Below are positions 15,503-24,641 of a stretch of DNA of 28,261 bases, one piece after another. The notes under the pieces are model-generated. The model saw only the letters and a list, made by a program, of their open reading frames with translations. It had not been told where the DNA came from and ran no database searches. Position 1 is the stretch's first letter. Each line of letters opens with the position of its first letter. The DNA comes from a virus. The DNA is taken from positions 1 through 28,261 of IMG/VR virus record IMGVR_UViG_3300049483_000179. One strand, written 5' to 3'. The position numbers were made by a program, and so were the translations under genes.

Positions 15503-15858
15503 CGGACGCCGCCCGCGCCTGGGCGGCAGGGCCGAAGTCGGGCGCGGAGGCGAAGGACGATCTCGCCGTCTTCGGCGTCGCGCCGGAGGCGGCGCAGGAA
15601 TGGGCGGACAGCGAGGAAGACGACGCGTGCGAAGTCTGGCCGGACAACTGGGAAACGGTGAATGCGTTCTGCACCATGGGAACGCAGTGGCGCATCGCCG
15701 CCGGGATGCGCGGGCTGGTATGGCTCGGCCTGGACTACGCCGCGGTGCCGACCGTACTGCGCATGCTGCGGAGTCCACGCGTGGACTGGCCGGCCCTCTT
15801 CGACGGGCTGCGCATCATGGAAAGCGCCGCGGCGCGGGAACTGAACCGGAAAAAGTGA
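15173..15858 (+). CDS. Tail assembly chaperone GT, made by -1 frameshift
   Basis: Join of 15173-15499 with 15499-15858, 228 residues. After slipping on A-AAA-AAC the ribosome reads CTA ACG GAC, giving LTDAARAWAAG. The extension (DUF1799-like) contains CEVWPDNWETVNAFCTMGTQWRIAAGMRG, LVWLGLDYAAVPTVLRML and DWPALFDGLRIMESAAARELN, typical of T-domains in related phages. There is no plausible independent start with a ribosome site for the second frame. As in lambda gpG/gpGT, the minor extended product is expected to bind tail subunits. Confidence 0.85.
15493..15499 (+). other. Programmed -1 frameshift site A-AAA-AAC
   Basis: Zero-frame codons are GCA AAA AAC TAA, so the heptamer AAAAAAC at 15493-15499 is in the correct phase for tandem slippage to AAA AAA, and the zero-frame stop follows at once. 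This is the strongest type of bacterial -1 site. A downstream stimulatory stem is not obvious to the eye; the following 40 bases are very GC-rich. Confidence 0.88.
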
Positions 15859-15864
15859 GCCGCC

Positions 15865-18738
15865 ATGGCGAATGATGCCAAGATCATCCTGACTGCGCTG
15901 GACCAGACCGGTGGCGCGTTCTCGTCTGCGTCGAAGAATCTCGGGCTGCTGAAATCGAACACCGACGCGGTCGCAGCCGGCCTGCGCTCGCTCACCGGGC
16001 TGCTTTCTGTCGGCGTCCTGGCCGGATTTGCCAAGGGCGTGATCAGCAACGCCGCCGCCCTCGACGACATGGCCGAGGCGACCGGCGCCAGCGTCGAGGG
16101 ACTCTCCAAGCTGCAGCAGGTGGCGCGCGTCTCTGGCATCGAGATGAGCACCGTCGAAACCACAATCTTGCGCGTCAACAAGTCGCTTGCCGCTTCGGAC
16201 GAGGAAACGAAGGGAGCGGCGGAGGCGTGGAAGGCGCTGGGCTTGTCGGTGGCGGAGATGAAGAAGCTCGCCCCGGAGGACCAGGTCCAGACGCTGGCGC
16301 GCGAGCTGGCGAAGTACGCCGACGGTCAGAACAAGACCGCCATCGGGCAGGCGATCCTTTCGAAGCAATGGAAAGAGGCCGCGCCGCTGCTCAAGGATCT
16401 GGCGGAGGCTGGGACGCTGAACGCGCAGGTTACAGCGGAGCAGGCGGCGCAGGCAGAGAAGCTCGAAAAGGACTGGAACAAGCTGACCCTGTCGGCACAG
16501 AACTACCTGCAGGAAGGCATCCTGTCCATGGTGGCCGGATACACGCGCCTGATTGACAAGGTCAAGGAACTCGGTCTGGTGCAGGGCACGGTCGCTGCCT
16601 TCGGCAAAGACCTGGTGCCGAGCGGGGCGAGCATCCCGCAATTGCAAGCGCGGGCGGAAAAGCTGCAGCACGACATCGACATCGCGAAGACCGACAAGGA
16701 AGTCGAACAACTCGGCATGGAACTGGGCGCGGTGCAGGTGCGCCTCGGCGAGCTGTTGCGGGCGCAGCAAAAGGGCGCCTTGCCCCAGGCCCCCGCCCTT
16801 CCCATGGCGGGCTCTTCCGCAGCGGTCGAAGAAGATACAACGAAGAAGCGCGCCGCCGCACTGACCAAGCGCGAAAAGTTCGACAAGAAGATTGCGCAGG
16901 AATGGATGGACGAAGTCATCGCCGACGGAGAAGAAGCCGCGCGCGAGTGGCTGGTGAAGTACGAGGCGGGCCTATCGCAGGAGACCGCCAAGGCGTTGGC
17001 TCGGTTGGAGGAAGTCGCCGCCGGCCGGCAGATGGACCAGCTCATGAGCGAGGGCGAGGAAGCCCAGCGCGAATGGGTGGAAGCCGAGAACAAGCGCCGC
17101 TCCGAGGCCATGTTCCAGGCCAATCAGGACGCGGCGAAGAAGAGCGCGGACGAGTGGAAGCGGCAGAGTGAGAGCATCGGCGATTCGCTCACCGACGCCC
17201 TGCTGCGTGGGTTCGAGTCGGGCAAGGATTTCGCGGACAACTTCGTCGAGTCGCTGAAGAACATGTTCAGCACCCTGATCCTGCGCCCGATCATCCAGCC
17301 CATCGCGCAGTCCGCCTCGGGCGCGGTGCTCGGGGCGCTCGGCATGGGCAGCGCGAGCGCCGCCGGAGTGGGCGGGGGCGGCACGGGCGATGTGCTCGGG
17401 ATGATCGGAAATGCCACCTCGGCGCTGAGCGGCGGCGCTGGAATGGCGTACATGGGGTCCCTGATCGGCGGGCAGTTCGGCGCAGGGCTGGCGTTCGGGA
17501 GCACCGGCGTTGCCGGCGCCGCTGCGGGTGTCGGTGCCATGGCCGGCGCAGGATCGGCGGCTGGCACAGCAGGTGCCGCCCTCGGCCTGATTGGAGCGGC
17601 CGCTCCCTACATCGCCGCGGCCATCGCGCTGTACGCAGCAATCTCCGAGCGTGGCGGCGGACCCAAGACCGAGATGCGCGGAGGTGCACAACTATTTGAG
17701 ACGCCAGGCCGGTACGCCAGCAACGCCGGGTTGGACAGCCTCGTCGAGGCGCTGAAGAAGGACTACGCCGCGATGGCCACCGCATTCGGCGGCACCGCCA
17801 AGGCGAATATCGAGGCGATGCTCCGCGTCGCGCTCGATCCCCAGGGAGACGCGCCGAACCAGATGATGGCGGGGCTCGCCGGAGGCGCCGCGTACCGCGT
17901 CTATCAGGAGACCGGCCGCGGCCAGGAAGAAGCACAGCAATGGTTCTCGGAGCAGTTGCCGCGCATGCTGGTGGCGAGCCTGAAAGCTACCGACCTGAAT
18001 GACGTGGTCGATCAGATCTTCGCCGGCATCGATCCCGCTACCGCCTCGGCCGAACAGCTCACCGTAGCGCTCAACGCAGCGCAGCAGGCTATGGCGGAAA
18101 TGGCGAAGGTCGCAGAGGAAACGGCGCAGGCCACGCAAAAGGTGTTGCGCGACCTGCTCGCAGCCGCCCACGAGCAGATGGTGAGCTGGGCGCAGGCCGC
18201 ACGCAGCGTCATCGGCACCCGCATCGACCTTGCCGGTGGCGAACTGAGCGCCCTTGACCCGCAGGAAAAGCTTTCGCTCGCCGCACAGGGATTCACCGAC
18301 ATCAGCCGCCGCGCCGCCCTGGGCGATAGGAGCGCCTTCGAGGGCCTCGGGCAGTCCGCCACCGACTACCTGGGCGCCGCCCGCGGCTATTACGCCAGCG
18401 GGCCGGGCTACGCATCGATCTACGAGGAGGTGCAGGGCGCGTTGGAGAAGGCCCAGAACCTCGCCGTGCGCCAGGTCAATCTGTCCGGTTCGTTCAACGA
18501 CCTGATCACCGAGACGAAAACCGGCAACGCGGCCAACGAGGCCGGCATCCAGACGATGATCCTGCAGTTGAAGCAGATCAACGCGCGCCTCGCGGCGATC
18601 GAATCCGGCGGAGATCTGGCCGCTTCCGCACCCGGCAGCGCGGGCGGGTCCGCCGGATACCCGGCGTGGACGCCTCCTGCGGCCCAATCCCCCGGCGCGT
18701 TGCCGCGGGCGCTACGCGTCTTTTCGCTGATGCGATGA
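15865..18738 (+). CDS. Tail tape measure protein
   Basis: 957 residues; sets tail length and is ejected ahead of DNA. Starts with KIILTALDQTGGAFSSASKNLGLLKSNTDAVAAGL, a usual tape-measure opening, then a hydrophobic region LLSVGVLAGFAKGVISNA (47-64), long coiled-coil helices (about 65-480), DNFVESLKNMFSTLILRPIIQPIAQ near 455-480 (lambda gpH C-terminal-like), a Gly/Ala-rich hydrophobic stretch about 485-600, and a C-terminal domain with DLAGGELSALDPQEKLSLAAQ. At the usual 0.15 nm per residue this would give a tail near 140 nm. No peptidase or lysozyme motif seen. Confidence 0.93.
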   Translation: MANDAKIILTALDQTGGAFSSASKNLGLLKSNTDAVAAGLRSLTGLLSVGVLAGFAKGVISNAAALDDMAEATGASVEGLSKLQQVARVSGIEMSTVETTILRVNKSLAASDEETKGAAEAWKALGLSVAEMKKLAPEDQVQTLARELAKYADGQNKTAIGQAILSKQWKEAAPLLKDLAEAGTLNAQVTAEQAAQAEKLEKDWNKLTLSAQNYLQEGILSMVAGYTRLIDKVKELGLVQGTVAAFGKDLVPSGASIPQLQARAEKLQHDIDIAKTDKEVEQLGMELGAVQVRLGELLRAQQKGALPQAPALPMAGSSAAVEEDTTKKRAAALTKREKFDKKIAQEWMDEVIADGEEAAREWLVKYEAGLSQETAKALARLEEVAAGRQMDQLMSEGEEAQREWVEAENKRRSEAMFQANQDAAKKSADEWKRQSESIGDSLTDALLRGFESGKDFADNFVESLKNMFSTLILRPIIQPIAQSASGAVLGALGMGSASAAGVGGGGTGDVLGMIGNATSALSGGAGMAYMGSLIGGQFGAGLAFGSTGVAGAAAGVGAMAGAGSAAGTAGAALGLIGAAAPYIAAAIALYAAISERGGGPKTEMRGGAQLFETPGRYASNAGLDSLVEALKKDYAAMATAFGGTAKANIEAMLRVALDPQGDAPNQMMAGLAGGAAYRVYQETGRGQEEAQQWFSEQLPRMLVASLKATDLNDVVDQIFAGIDPATASAEQLTVALNAAQQAMAEMAKVAEETAQATQKVLRDLLAAAHEQMVSWAQAARSVIGTRIDLAGGELSALDPQEKLSLAAQGFTDISRRAALGDRSAFEGLGQSATDYLGAARGYYASGPGYASIYEEVQGALEKAQNLAVRQVNLSGSFNDLITETKTGNAANEAGIQTMILQLKQINARLAAIESGGDLAASAPGSAGGSAGYPAWTPPAAQSPGALPRALRVFSLMR

Positions 18739-18754
18739 TGCGGATACGCCTCCC

Positions 18755-21625
18755 ATGACCACCTGGTGGTTCGACCTCGACGCCGGCGCTGACGCCAACC
18801 CAGGCACCGAAGAGTCCCCGAAGAAAAATCCGAACTCGGTCACGTTCTCCGCCTATGACGTAGTCAAGCTACGCCGCGGCACGTTCAACACCGCGCCGTC
18901 CGGAACCTCCGCCATCGATCTGAGCGCAGGCGGAATCGTGGTCGAGGCGTATGGCCTGGGCGCCGTGCCGAAAATTCTCGGATCGCAAGTCTCGCGCGGG
19001 ATCACCGTCAACAACGTCGCCGGCTGCAGCATCAAGGATCTGTGGATCGACGACGTCTCGGGTCTCTCGGCAACGCGCTACGGCGTGGTCGTGACGACGG
19101 CCGGATCGAGCGAGACGGTTTCCTCCGACACGACGCTCGAGCGTGTCAAGGTGACCAACGTCCTGACCAACGCCGTCACCGGCTGCAACGGAATCATGAT
19201 GTGGGGCGACGGCAACACCGTACTCGAATGCGAGGTCGATACGGTTGGCACGGACTGCTTCTGGTTCAAGTGCCGCAACTTGACCGCCGGCCGGAACATC
19301 GCGCGCAATCCTGCCCAGGACGATGATGTCGTTACCCCAGGCGGAGATTGCTACCAGTTCTCCGGCACCGGATTCGACTACACGAATCTGCACTTTTTCG
19401 ACAACTTCGGCGACCACAGCAACACGGACAACACCAAAAACTGTTTCATCACCATCGGCGTTATTGGCACGGGCATCATCATCGAGGGAAACACGTTCCT
19501 GGCCAACAACGCAGCCGGACAGGTCAACGTGTATATCGACCTGCCCGCAGGATCGATCGTTCGCAACAATCGGATCATCGGCGGGGATTACGGCCTCTAC
19601 CTCGTGAACGCGGGTGGAAACATCGTCTACGGCAACCGGGTCGAGAACGCCAACTACGGCATCCGCCTGGCCTCCTCTGCCCGCGGGCAGAAGGTGTGGC
19701 ACAATGTCATCAAGTCCTGCGGCACCGGCTTCTATGGATCTGCTGACGATGCCACGACGGAACTGAAAAACACCGTCCTGAAGGACAACACCACCGGCCT
19801 GCTCCGCCATATCCACATGGTGGAGGACAACAACGACTTTTTCGGAAACGGCACCGACGCGACCTACACCGGCGGCGCCGGTTCGCTCGGCGCCCATTCC
19901 ATCACCGCCGACCCGCTGCTCGATGACGCCGACTATCCGGCCCAGAATTCGCCGCTCATGGGCGCCGGGGTCGATGTCGGCATCACCGCCGGCGCCGACG
20001 GCTATCCGTTCTCCTCGCCGCCGCCCGTCGGCGCCTACCAGTGGCATGCCGCCGTGGGGGCCGCCACCCAGTCCGCCGCCAACATCGTGCTGCGCGGGGA
20101 ACCGCTCTACCTGGTGGAGATGACGGCCGCGGTGGATGCCGCCGGCAACACCACCGTGCTACGTGCCACGACCGCACGCAATTACGCGACCGAGCCGGAC
20201 GACTCGCCGGCAAACACGCCCTACCTCACGCGCGTCAAGACCGCCGGCCTGCTGCGTCGCGACATCGCCGCTCCGGGCCGCATCGCCGGGGCGAATCAAG
20301 TCGGCTACGGTCTGGTCGACCTTGTCAATCCGGACGGCGGGCTGGACGCCTGGGTGGACTACGGTTTCGACGGGCGCGACATCACAATTCGCTACGGCCG
20401 CGAGGGCGACCGCTACCGCGATTTTCTGACGATCCTGCGCGGAACGATGGACCAGCCGCAGGCCTCGGTCGTGGCGTTTCAGCTGCGCGTGCGCGACCGC
20501 CTGGGCGAGCTGGACAAGCCGTTGCTCACGACGAAATACGCCGGAACCAACAGCCTTCCCGACGGGCTGGAAGGCGTCGAGGACATCGAAGGCCGCGTCA
20601 AGCCCCGGCTGTACGGCAGCGCACTGAACTTCACCCCGGCGCTGGTCAACACCTCGCGCCTGATCTATCAAATCTCCGACGCGGCCATCGCCTCGGCAAC
20701 GGTCTATGACCAGGGTGTCACGCTCACGGCCGGCGCTATCTACACCAGCCAGTCCGACATGGAGACCAACGCGCCTACCGCAGGGCAGGTGCGCGTGTGG
20801 CCGGCAGGCGGCTATTTCCGCCTGGGGTCCAGCCCGGCCGGGCAGATCACCTGCGACGCGAGCCAGGGCGCCGCCGTAGCGAACCGCACGCCGGCCCAGT
20901 TGTCGAGTCAGATCGCGCAGGCCGCGGGGATCGCCGCCGCCGACATCAGCAGCGCCGACGTCTCCGCACTGGATACCGCTGCGGGCTACGAATGCGGGCT
21001 GTGGCTCCAGGAAGAGAGCAGCGCAATGGATGCGATCAGCGCGCTCATGCAGTCGATCGGCGCGTGGTTCGGATTCGACCGGCTGGGCGTCCTGCGCATG
21101 GGGCGCCTGACCGCGCCCGGGACGGCGGTTTTCACATTGCAACCCTACCAAATCATCACCCTCGACCGCCGCGCTTCCGACGACGGGGGCGCCGGCCTGC
21201 CGGCGTGGCAAGTAACGCTCAACTACGCACGCAACTACACCGTGCAGCGCGATGCCGACCTGGCCGGATCGGTCTCCGCGACCCGCCGCCAGTTCGTCCG
21301 TGAGGCGGTGCGCAGCGTCTCCGCAGCGGACACCGCGATCAAAAACAAGCACCGCCTGGCCGCGGACGAGAAATTCGAGACCGAGCTGGTTTCGCGCACC
21401 AACGCCGCGGCCGAGGCCGCGCGCCGCCTGGCGCTCATCAAGGTGGAGCGGGCCATGTACGTGGTACGTGCCCGCGTGAGCGAATCGCTGATTACCGCCG
21501 CGGACCTGGGCGTGAGCTGCGCCGTGAATGTGAGCCGCTTCGCCCTCGCATCCAAAACCCTGCGCATCGTCGGCCTGCAGCACGACTCGCTGCGCGGTTC
21601 GATCAGCCTGACTCTGTGGGGATGA
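18755..21625 (+). CDS. Beta-helix / baseplate hub fusion protein
   Basis: 956 residues. Residues 1-432 look like a right-handed parallel beta-helix: opening WWFDLDAGADANPGTEESPKKN, repeated short strands ending in N or G (GNTVLECEVDTVG, GIIIEGNTFLANNA, GSIVRNNRIIGGDYGLYLVN, GNIVYGNRVENANYGIRL) and closing ITADPLLDDADYPAQNSPLMGAGVD...VGAYQW, a typical end of such domains. Residues 444-956 are a separate phage baseplate/tip domain: LYLVEMTAAVDAAGNTTVLRATTARNY, GYGLVDLVNPDGGLDAWVDYGFDGR, GTMDQPQASVVAFQLRVRDRLGELDKPL. The tip domain follows the tape measure as expected; the N-terminal beta-helix is an added module, possibly a polysaccharide-binding or -cleaving spike. Confidence 0.85.
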   Translation: MTTWWFDLDAGADANPGTEESPKKNPNSVTFSAYDVVKLRRGTFNTAPSGTSAIDLSAGGIVVEAYGLGAVPKILGSQVSRGITVNNVAGCSIKDLWIDDVSGLSATRYGVVVTTAGSSETVSSDTTLERVKVTNVLTNAVTGCNGIMMWGDGNTVLECEVDTVGTDCFWFKCRNLTAGRNIARNPAQDDDVVTPGGDCYQFSGTGFDYTNLHFFDNFGDHSNTDNTKNCFITIGVIGTGIIIEGNTFLANNAAGQVNVYIDLPAGSIVRNNRIIGGDYGLYLVNAGGNIVYGNRVENANYGIRLASSARGQKVWHNVIKSCGTGFYGSADDATTELKNTVLKDNTTGLLRHIHMVEDNNDFFGNGTDATYTGGAGSLGAHSITADPLLDDADYPAQNSPLMGAGVDVGITAGADGYPFSSPPPVGAYQWHAAVGAATQSAANIVLRGEPLYLVEMTAAVDAAGNTTVLRATTARNYATEPDDSPANTPYLTRVKTAGLLRRDIAAPGRIAGANQVGYGLVDLVNPDGGLDAWVDYGFDGRDITIRYGREGDRYRDFLTILRGTMDQPQASVVAFQLRVRDRLGELDKPLLTTKYAGTNSLPDGLEGVEDIEGRVKPRLYGSALNFTPALVNTSRLIYQISDAAIASATVYDQGVTLTAGAIYTSQSDMETNAPTAGQVRVWPAGGYFRLGSSPAGQITCDASQGAAVANRTPAQLSSQIAQAAGIAAADISSADVSALDTAAGYECGLWLQEESSAMDAISALMQSIGAWFGFDRLGVLRMGRLTAPGTAVFTLQPYQIITLDRRASDDGGAGLPAWQVTLNYARNYTVQRDADLAGSVSATRRQFVREAVRSVSAADTAIKNKHRLAADEKFETELVSRTNAAAEAARRLALIKVERAMYVVRARVSESLITAADLGVSCAVNVSRFALASKTLRIVGLQHDSLRGSISLTLWG

Positions 21626-21626
21626 C

Positions 21627-22487
21627 ATGAGTTCGTGCCTCTTCGCGTTTCCCAACCTGGCCGATGCGGCCGCTGTGTCCGGCGGCGACTGGAACGCTGC
21701 CATGCCGCTCGCCAACGTGTTGGACCCGGTGATCGGAAACCGCGCCCGGACCATCAACGACGCTCTCGCTAGCACCCAGTTCGACATCGACCTGGGCACC
21801 AACCGCGGCGTGCGCGTCGTGGCGCTGGCCGGACACAACTTCTCCAGCGCTGCCGTCTTCCGCATCCGCGCCAGCACCGTGGCTGGAGATTTCTCCGCCC
21901 CGCTACACGATTCCGGATGGACCGGAGTGTGGGCTGGGACGTACCTGTCTGGATCGGTGCCGTGGGAGTCCCCGCTGTTCTGGACCGCCGTGCAGACCAT
22001 GACCGGCCTGGACGGCGGACAGCCGACCTTGATTCATTTGCTGGCCGAGGAGACCGGCGCCCGCTATTGGCGCATCGAAATCAACGATCAGTCCAATTCC
22101 GATGGCTACGTTGAGATCGGCCGCCTCTTCCTCGGCAGTGCGTTCCAGCCGGCCGCGAATTTCAATTGGGGCGAATCCATCGGATACGCCGACGATTCGA
22201 CCATCGATACCGCGTGGAGCGGCGCGGAGTACTACGACCGGCGCACCGTGCGCCGTGTGGCGACGCTCCAATTCGACTGGCTGACGGATGCCGAGGCCCT
22301 GGAGCGCGTGCTGGACATGCAGCGCCTGCAGGGCGTGACGCGCGAGATCCTGTTCGTCTGGGACCCGGGCGATACCGTCTATTTCTCGCGCCGTTCGTTC
22401 CTCGCACGCGCCGAGACGCTTTCGCCGATCGAAAATGTTCGCCTGAACACCCACGGCACAGCCATCCGGCTGCGCGAATTGATCTAG
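21627..22487 (+). CDS. Baseplate / tail tip protein
   Basis: 286 residues, beginning one base after the preceding stop. Beta-sandwich (discoidin/galactose-binding-like) core: TQFDIDLGTNRGVRVVALAGHNFSSAAVFRIRAS, GARYWRIEINDQSNSDGYVEIGRLFLGS. C-terminal part: RRVATLQFDWLTDAEALERVLDMQRLQG, EILFVWDPGDTVYFSRRSFLAR, typical of small baseplate proteins in siphoviruses. Its place between the hub fusion and the fibre suggests it anchors the fibre. Confidence 0.82.
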   Translation: MSSCLFAFPNLADAAAVSGGDWNAAMPLANVLDPVIGNRARTINDALASTQFDIDLGTNRGVRVVALAGHNFSSAAVFRIRASTVAGDFSAPLHDSGWTGVWAGTYLSGSVPWESPLFWTAVQTMTGLDGGQPTLIHLLAEETGARYWRIEINDQSNSDGYVEIGRLFLGSAFQPAANFNWGESIGYADDSTIDTAWSGAEYYDRRTVRRVATLQFDWLTDAEALERVLDMQRLQGVTREILFVWDPGDTVYFSRRSFLARAETLSPIENVRLNTHGTAIRLRELI

Positions 22488-22496
22488 GAGCATTGC

Positions 22497-23618
22497 ATGA
22501 GCAGCGTGACATTCCCGGTTGATCTGGGTGGGGACGGCAACACCTACACCGACGATTCCGATCCCTCCACGGGGCTGGCCAACGGCGGCCATCAGACCCG
22601 TTTCGTCCCCTGTCTCGCCGGTGCCGTGGCGATGGCCGAATCCGCGGCGGACTCGGCAAACAAATCGTATCGGCGCAACGTGCTGAACAATTCGTCGTTC
22701 GAGGTCTGGAACGACGCCACCGGCGCGACGAGCTGCACCGCTGCAGCGAAAACCGCCGCCGCGGAGTGTTGGTATGTGCAGCCGACCGGCGCCGCCGTCA
22801 CGCGGGCGCGCAGCGCCACGGTGCGCACCGGAGCGATGGCCCGCTACTCTATCGAGCTGGTAGGCGCAAGCAGCGTAACCAATGTCCTGCTAGGCCAGCG
22901 CCTCGAAGCGGCCGACATCCCAAAGCTGGCGCGCGAAGTCACGTTCCAGGCCTACGTGTACAACGGTTCCGGAGCTGCGTTTCAGCCCTCCCTGCTGATC
23001 GGCACACCAGCCGCGACGAACGATTTTACGACCGTCACAAATCGCCTCACGCAGACGCTGCAAAGCTGCGCCAACGCGGCATGGACGCTCGTGTCGCACA
23101 CCGTAGATATCTCGGCCTACACGAATCTTGCCAACGGCCTTCAGGTCGAATTGCAGATCCCGAGCGGCAGCCTGGTGTCCGGCGACACCGTGCGTGTCAT
23201 GGAGCCGATGCTGTGCCCTGGCGCGGTCACGAGCACTTTCGATTTCGAACCGGTCTCCGAGACCGAGGCGCGTTGCGAACGCTTTTTCGAGAAGAGTTTT
23301 TTGAAAGGGACGGCGCCGGCGCAGAACGTCGGAGTCGACACGGGCGAGTTTCGATTTGTCGCCATTACCGCAGGCGCGACCGTGCAGCGCGGATTTTTCT
23401 ACTTTCGCACTCGGAAATTCGTGGCGCCCACGGTAACAGGATACAACCCGGCCGCCGCAAATGCGCAGGTGCGGGACGCCAGTGCAAACGTCGACTGTTC
23501 CAGTACCTCTGTCGTAGCTACCGAGGTCGGATTCAAAATTGGAACGACTGGAAACGCCTCAACCGCCATCGGCAACGCCCTGGCTCTCCACTGGACTGCG
23601 AACGCGAGGCTATTCTGA
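22497..23618 (+). CDS. Tail fibre protein
   Basis: 373 residues with TAGGAG before the ATG. N-terminal attachment region FPVDLGGDGNTYTDDSDPSTGLANGGHQTRFVPCLAG is common in tail-fibre proteins of related phages. Residues 61-250 form a carbohydrate-binding-like beta-sandwich (NVLNNSSFEVWNDATG, RYSIELVGASSVTNV, EVTFQAYVYNGSG, WTLVSHTVDISAY, LQVELQIPSGSLVSGDTVRVMEPMLCPG). Residues about 255-373 start with ARCERFFEKSF, the common opening of a C-terminal receptor-binding knob. Expected to recognise the host surface. Overlaps the next start by one base. Confidence 0.88.
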   Translation: MSSVTFPVDLGGDGNTYTDDSDPSTGLANGGHQTRFVPCLAGAVAMAESAADSANKSYRRNVLNNSSFEVWNDATGATSCTAAAKTAAAECWYVQPTGAAVTRARSATVRTGAMARYSIELVGASSVTNVLLGQRLEAADIPKLAREVTFQAYVYNGSGAAFQPSLLIGTPAATNDFTTVTNRLTQTLQSCANAAWTLVSHTVDISAYTNLANGLQVELQIPSGSLVSGDTVRVMEPMLCPGAVTSTFDFEPVSETEARCERFFEKSFLKGTAPAQNVGVDTGEFRFVAITAGATVQRGFFYFRTRKFVAPTVTGYNPAAANAQVRDASANVDCSSTSVVATEVGFKIGTTGNASTAIGNALALHWTANARLF

Positions 23619-23950
23619 TGGCCTACAAGCTCACGTTGCAAGCGATGGTCATCCGGCTCTCGGATGGAGCCGCAATCCCGGAAAACCCGATGAACTGTGC
23701 CTGGCAGCAGTACCTCGCCTGGTGCGCCGCCGGCAACACGCCGACGCCGGCCGACCCGCCGCCGCCCCCGTCGCAGGACGAATTGGACGCCGCGGCCGCG
23801 CGCGAGTATGCCAAGCTTGTCGCCTTGCGCGGCATGACCCCGGCCCAGGTCGTCGCGTGGGTATCGGCCAACGTCACCAACCTCGCCCAGGCGCAGGATG
23901 CGATCGCCACCCTCGGGGTGGCGGTGTCGGTGCTTTCGCGCAGACTGTAG
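23618..23950 (+). CDS. Small fibre-associated protein
   Basis: 110 residues from the ATG at 23618, which overlaps the fibre stop (TGATG). Contains VIRLSDGAAIPENPMNCAWQQYLAWCAAGNTPTPADPPPPP, the xxYLxWxAAGNTPxPAD pattern found in small proteins or domains after phage tail fibres, then a helical DELDAAAAREYAKLVALRG and a predicted helix TNLAQAQDAIATLGVAVSVLSRRL. Possibly a fibre assembly or capping protein; not proven. Confidence 0.8.
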   Translation: MAYKLTLQAMVIRLSDGAAIPENPMNCAWQQYLAWCAAGNTPTPADPPPPPSQDELDAAAAREYAKLVALRGMTPAQVVAWVSANVTNLAQAQDAIATLGVAVSVLSRRL

Positions 23951-23954
23951 GCTG

Positions 23955-24464
23955 ATGTATCACACCTGGCGCCGCGCGGACGGCACCTACTACGACAGCG
24001 CGGAAGCGGAACGGGAGGACGACGAACCGCTCCCTCTGCGGCCGTCCGAGATCCACGAGTGGACCGGACGGCGCTGGACCTGGACCGGCAAGACCATCTC
24101 GCACTCGACCCCGCGCGACGACGACTGCTCGCCCATCAGCCCGGAGCGAATGCGCGACGTGCTGAGCCTCCTGCACGAGACGATCGCCGTGCAGGACTAC
24201 CAGGGCCGCACGCTCGAAGCGCTGCGCGTCGACAACGCCCGGGTGAATGCCGAGATGTCCGAGCACCTGCGTGACGCGAAGCCCTTGATGGAGGCGCTCA
24301 GCGATCTGCAGAAGCTGGCGCGCATCTCCTCCCTCGTCGGGCGCGTTCTGGTGCGCCTGTGGCGCGTGATGGTGTGGTCCGTGGCGATCGGCGGCGCGCT
24401 GTGGGCGCTGCTGCACGGCGACGTGTCCGCGCTCAAGAGGGCGCTGTCGGTGATGGCGTCGTGA
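23955..24464 (+). CDS. Coiled-coil membrane protein, lysis-region candidate
   Basis: 169 residues. The N-terminal third is polar and aromatic (YHTWRRADGTYYDSAEAEREDDEP, IHEWTGRRWTWTGK); 62-125 is a predicted coiled coil (MRDVLSLLHETIAVQDYQGRTLEALRVDNARVNAEM); 131-153 is one membrane segment (VLVRLWRVMVWSVAIGGALWALL), with a short basic tail. The family is unknown to me. It opens the run of small genes after the fibre, where lysis genes commonly lie, but one membrane segment on a coiled coil could also be a holin regulator or an anchor. Confidence 0.72.
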   Translation: MYHTWRRADGTYYDSAEAEREDDEPLPLRPSEIHEWTGRRWTWTGKTISHSTPRDDDCSPISPERMRDVLSLLHETIAVQDYQGRTLEALRVDNARVNAEMSEHLRDAKPLMEALSDLQKLARISSLVGRVLVRLWRVMVWSVAIGGALWALLHGDVSALKRALSVMAS

Positions 24465-24637
24465 AGTGCTCCCACGGCATCGACCTCGACCGCCCGTGTC
24501 AGGCCTGCACGGACGAAGCGCTTGCGCGCATCGAGCAGGAAATCCATGGAGAACAGGAACATGGAACTGGCGACCTGGTTGTATCTGATCGTGATGGTGG
24601 CGGCAGTGGCGATCGGGATCTGGTTCGCGATGCGTGA
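24461..24637 (+). CDS. 58-residue zinc-knuckle-like protein
   Basis: Starts at GTG in a GTGA overlap. Reads CSHGIDLDRPCQAC at 3-16 (C3, H5, C13, C16), a pattern of small phage zinc-binding proteins, followed by a helix TDEALARIEQEIHGEQ. The last 28 residues (HGTGDLVVSDRDGGGSGDRDLVRDA) are low-complexity and lie in the frame overlapping the 31-residue membrane protein gene (24546-24641), so they may be only carried along. Confidence 0.6.
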   Translation: MKCSHGIDLDRPCQACTDEALARIEQEIHGEQEHGTGDLVVSDRDGGGSGDRDLVRDA

Positions 24638-24641
24638 GTGA
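24546..24641 (+). CDS. 31-residue single-pass membrane protein, nested
   Basis: ATG at 24546, preceded by AGGAAA, in a different frame from the 58-residue gene which it overlaps for nearly all of its length. The product MENRNMELATWLYLIVMVA and on to WFAMRE is a short polar start, one strong membrane segment (9-28) and a charged end. Its stop overlaps the next ATG (TGATG at 24639-24643). Too short to judge by homology; supported by the hydrophobic design, the ribosome site and the stop/start coupling. Confidence 0.5.
   Translation: MENRNMELATWLYLIVMVAAVAIGIWFAMRE

Noticed and set aside
20159-22000. Minus-strand open frame of 613 codons opposite the baseplate genes
   Set aside because: No recognisable domain, no ribosome site, and the plus strand holds well supported baseplate genes.
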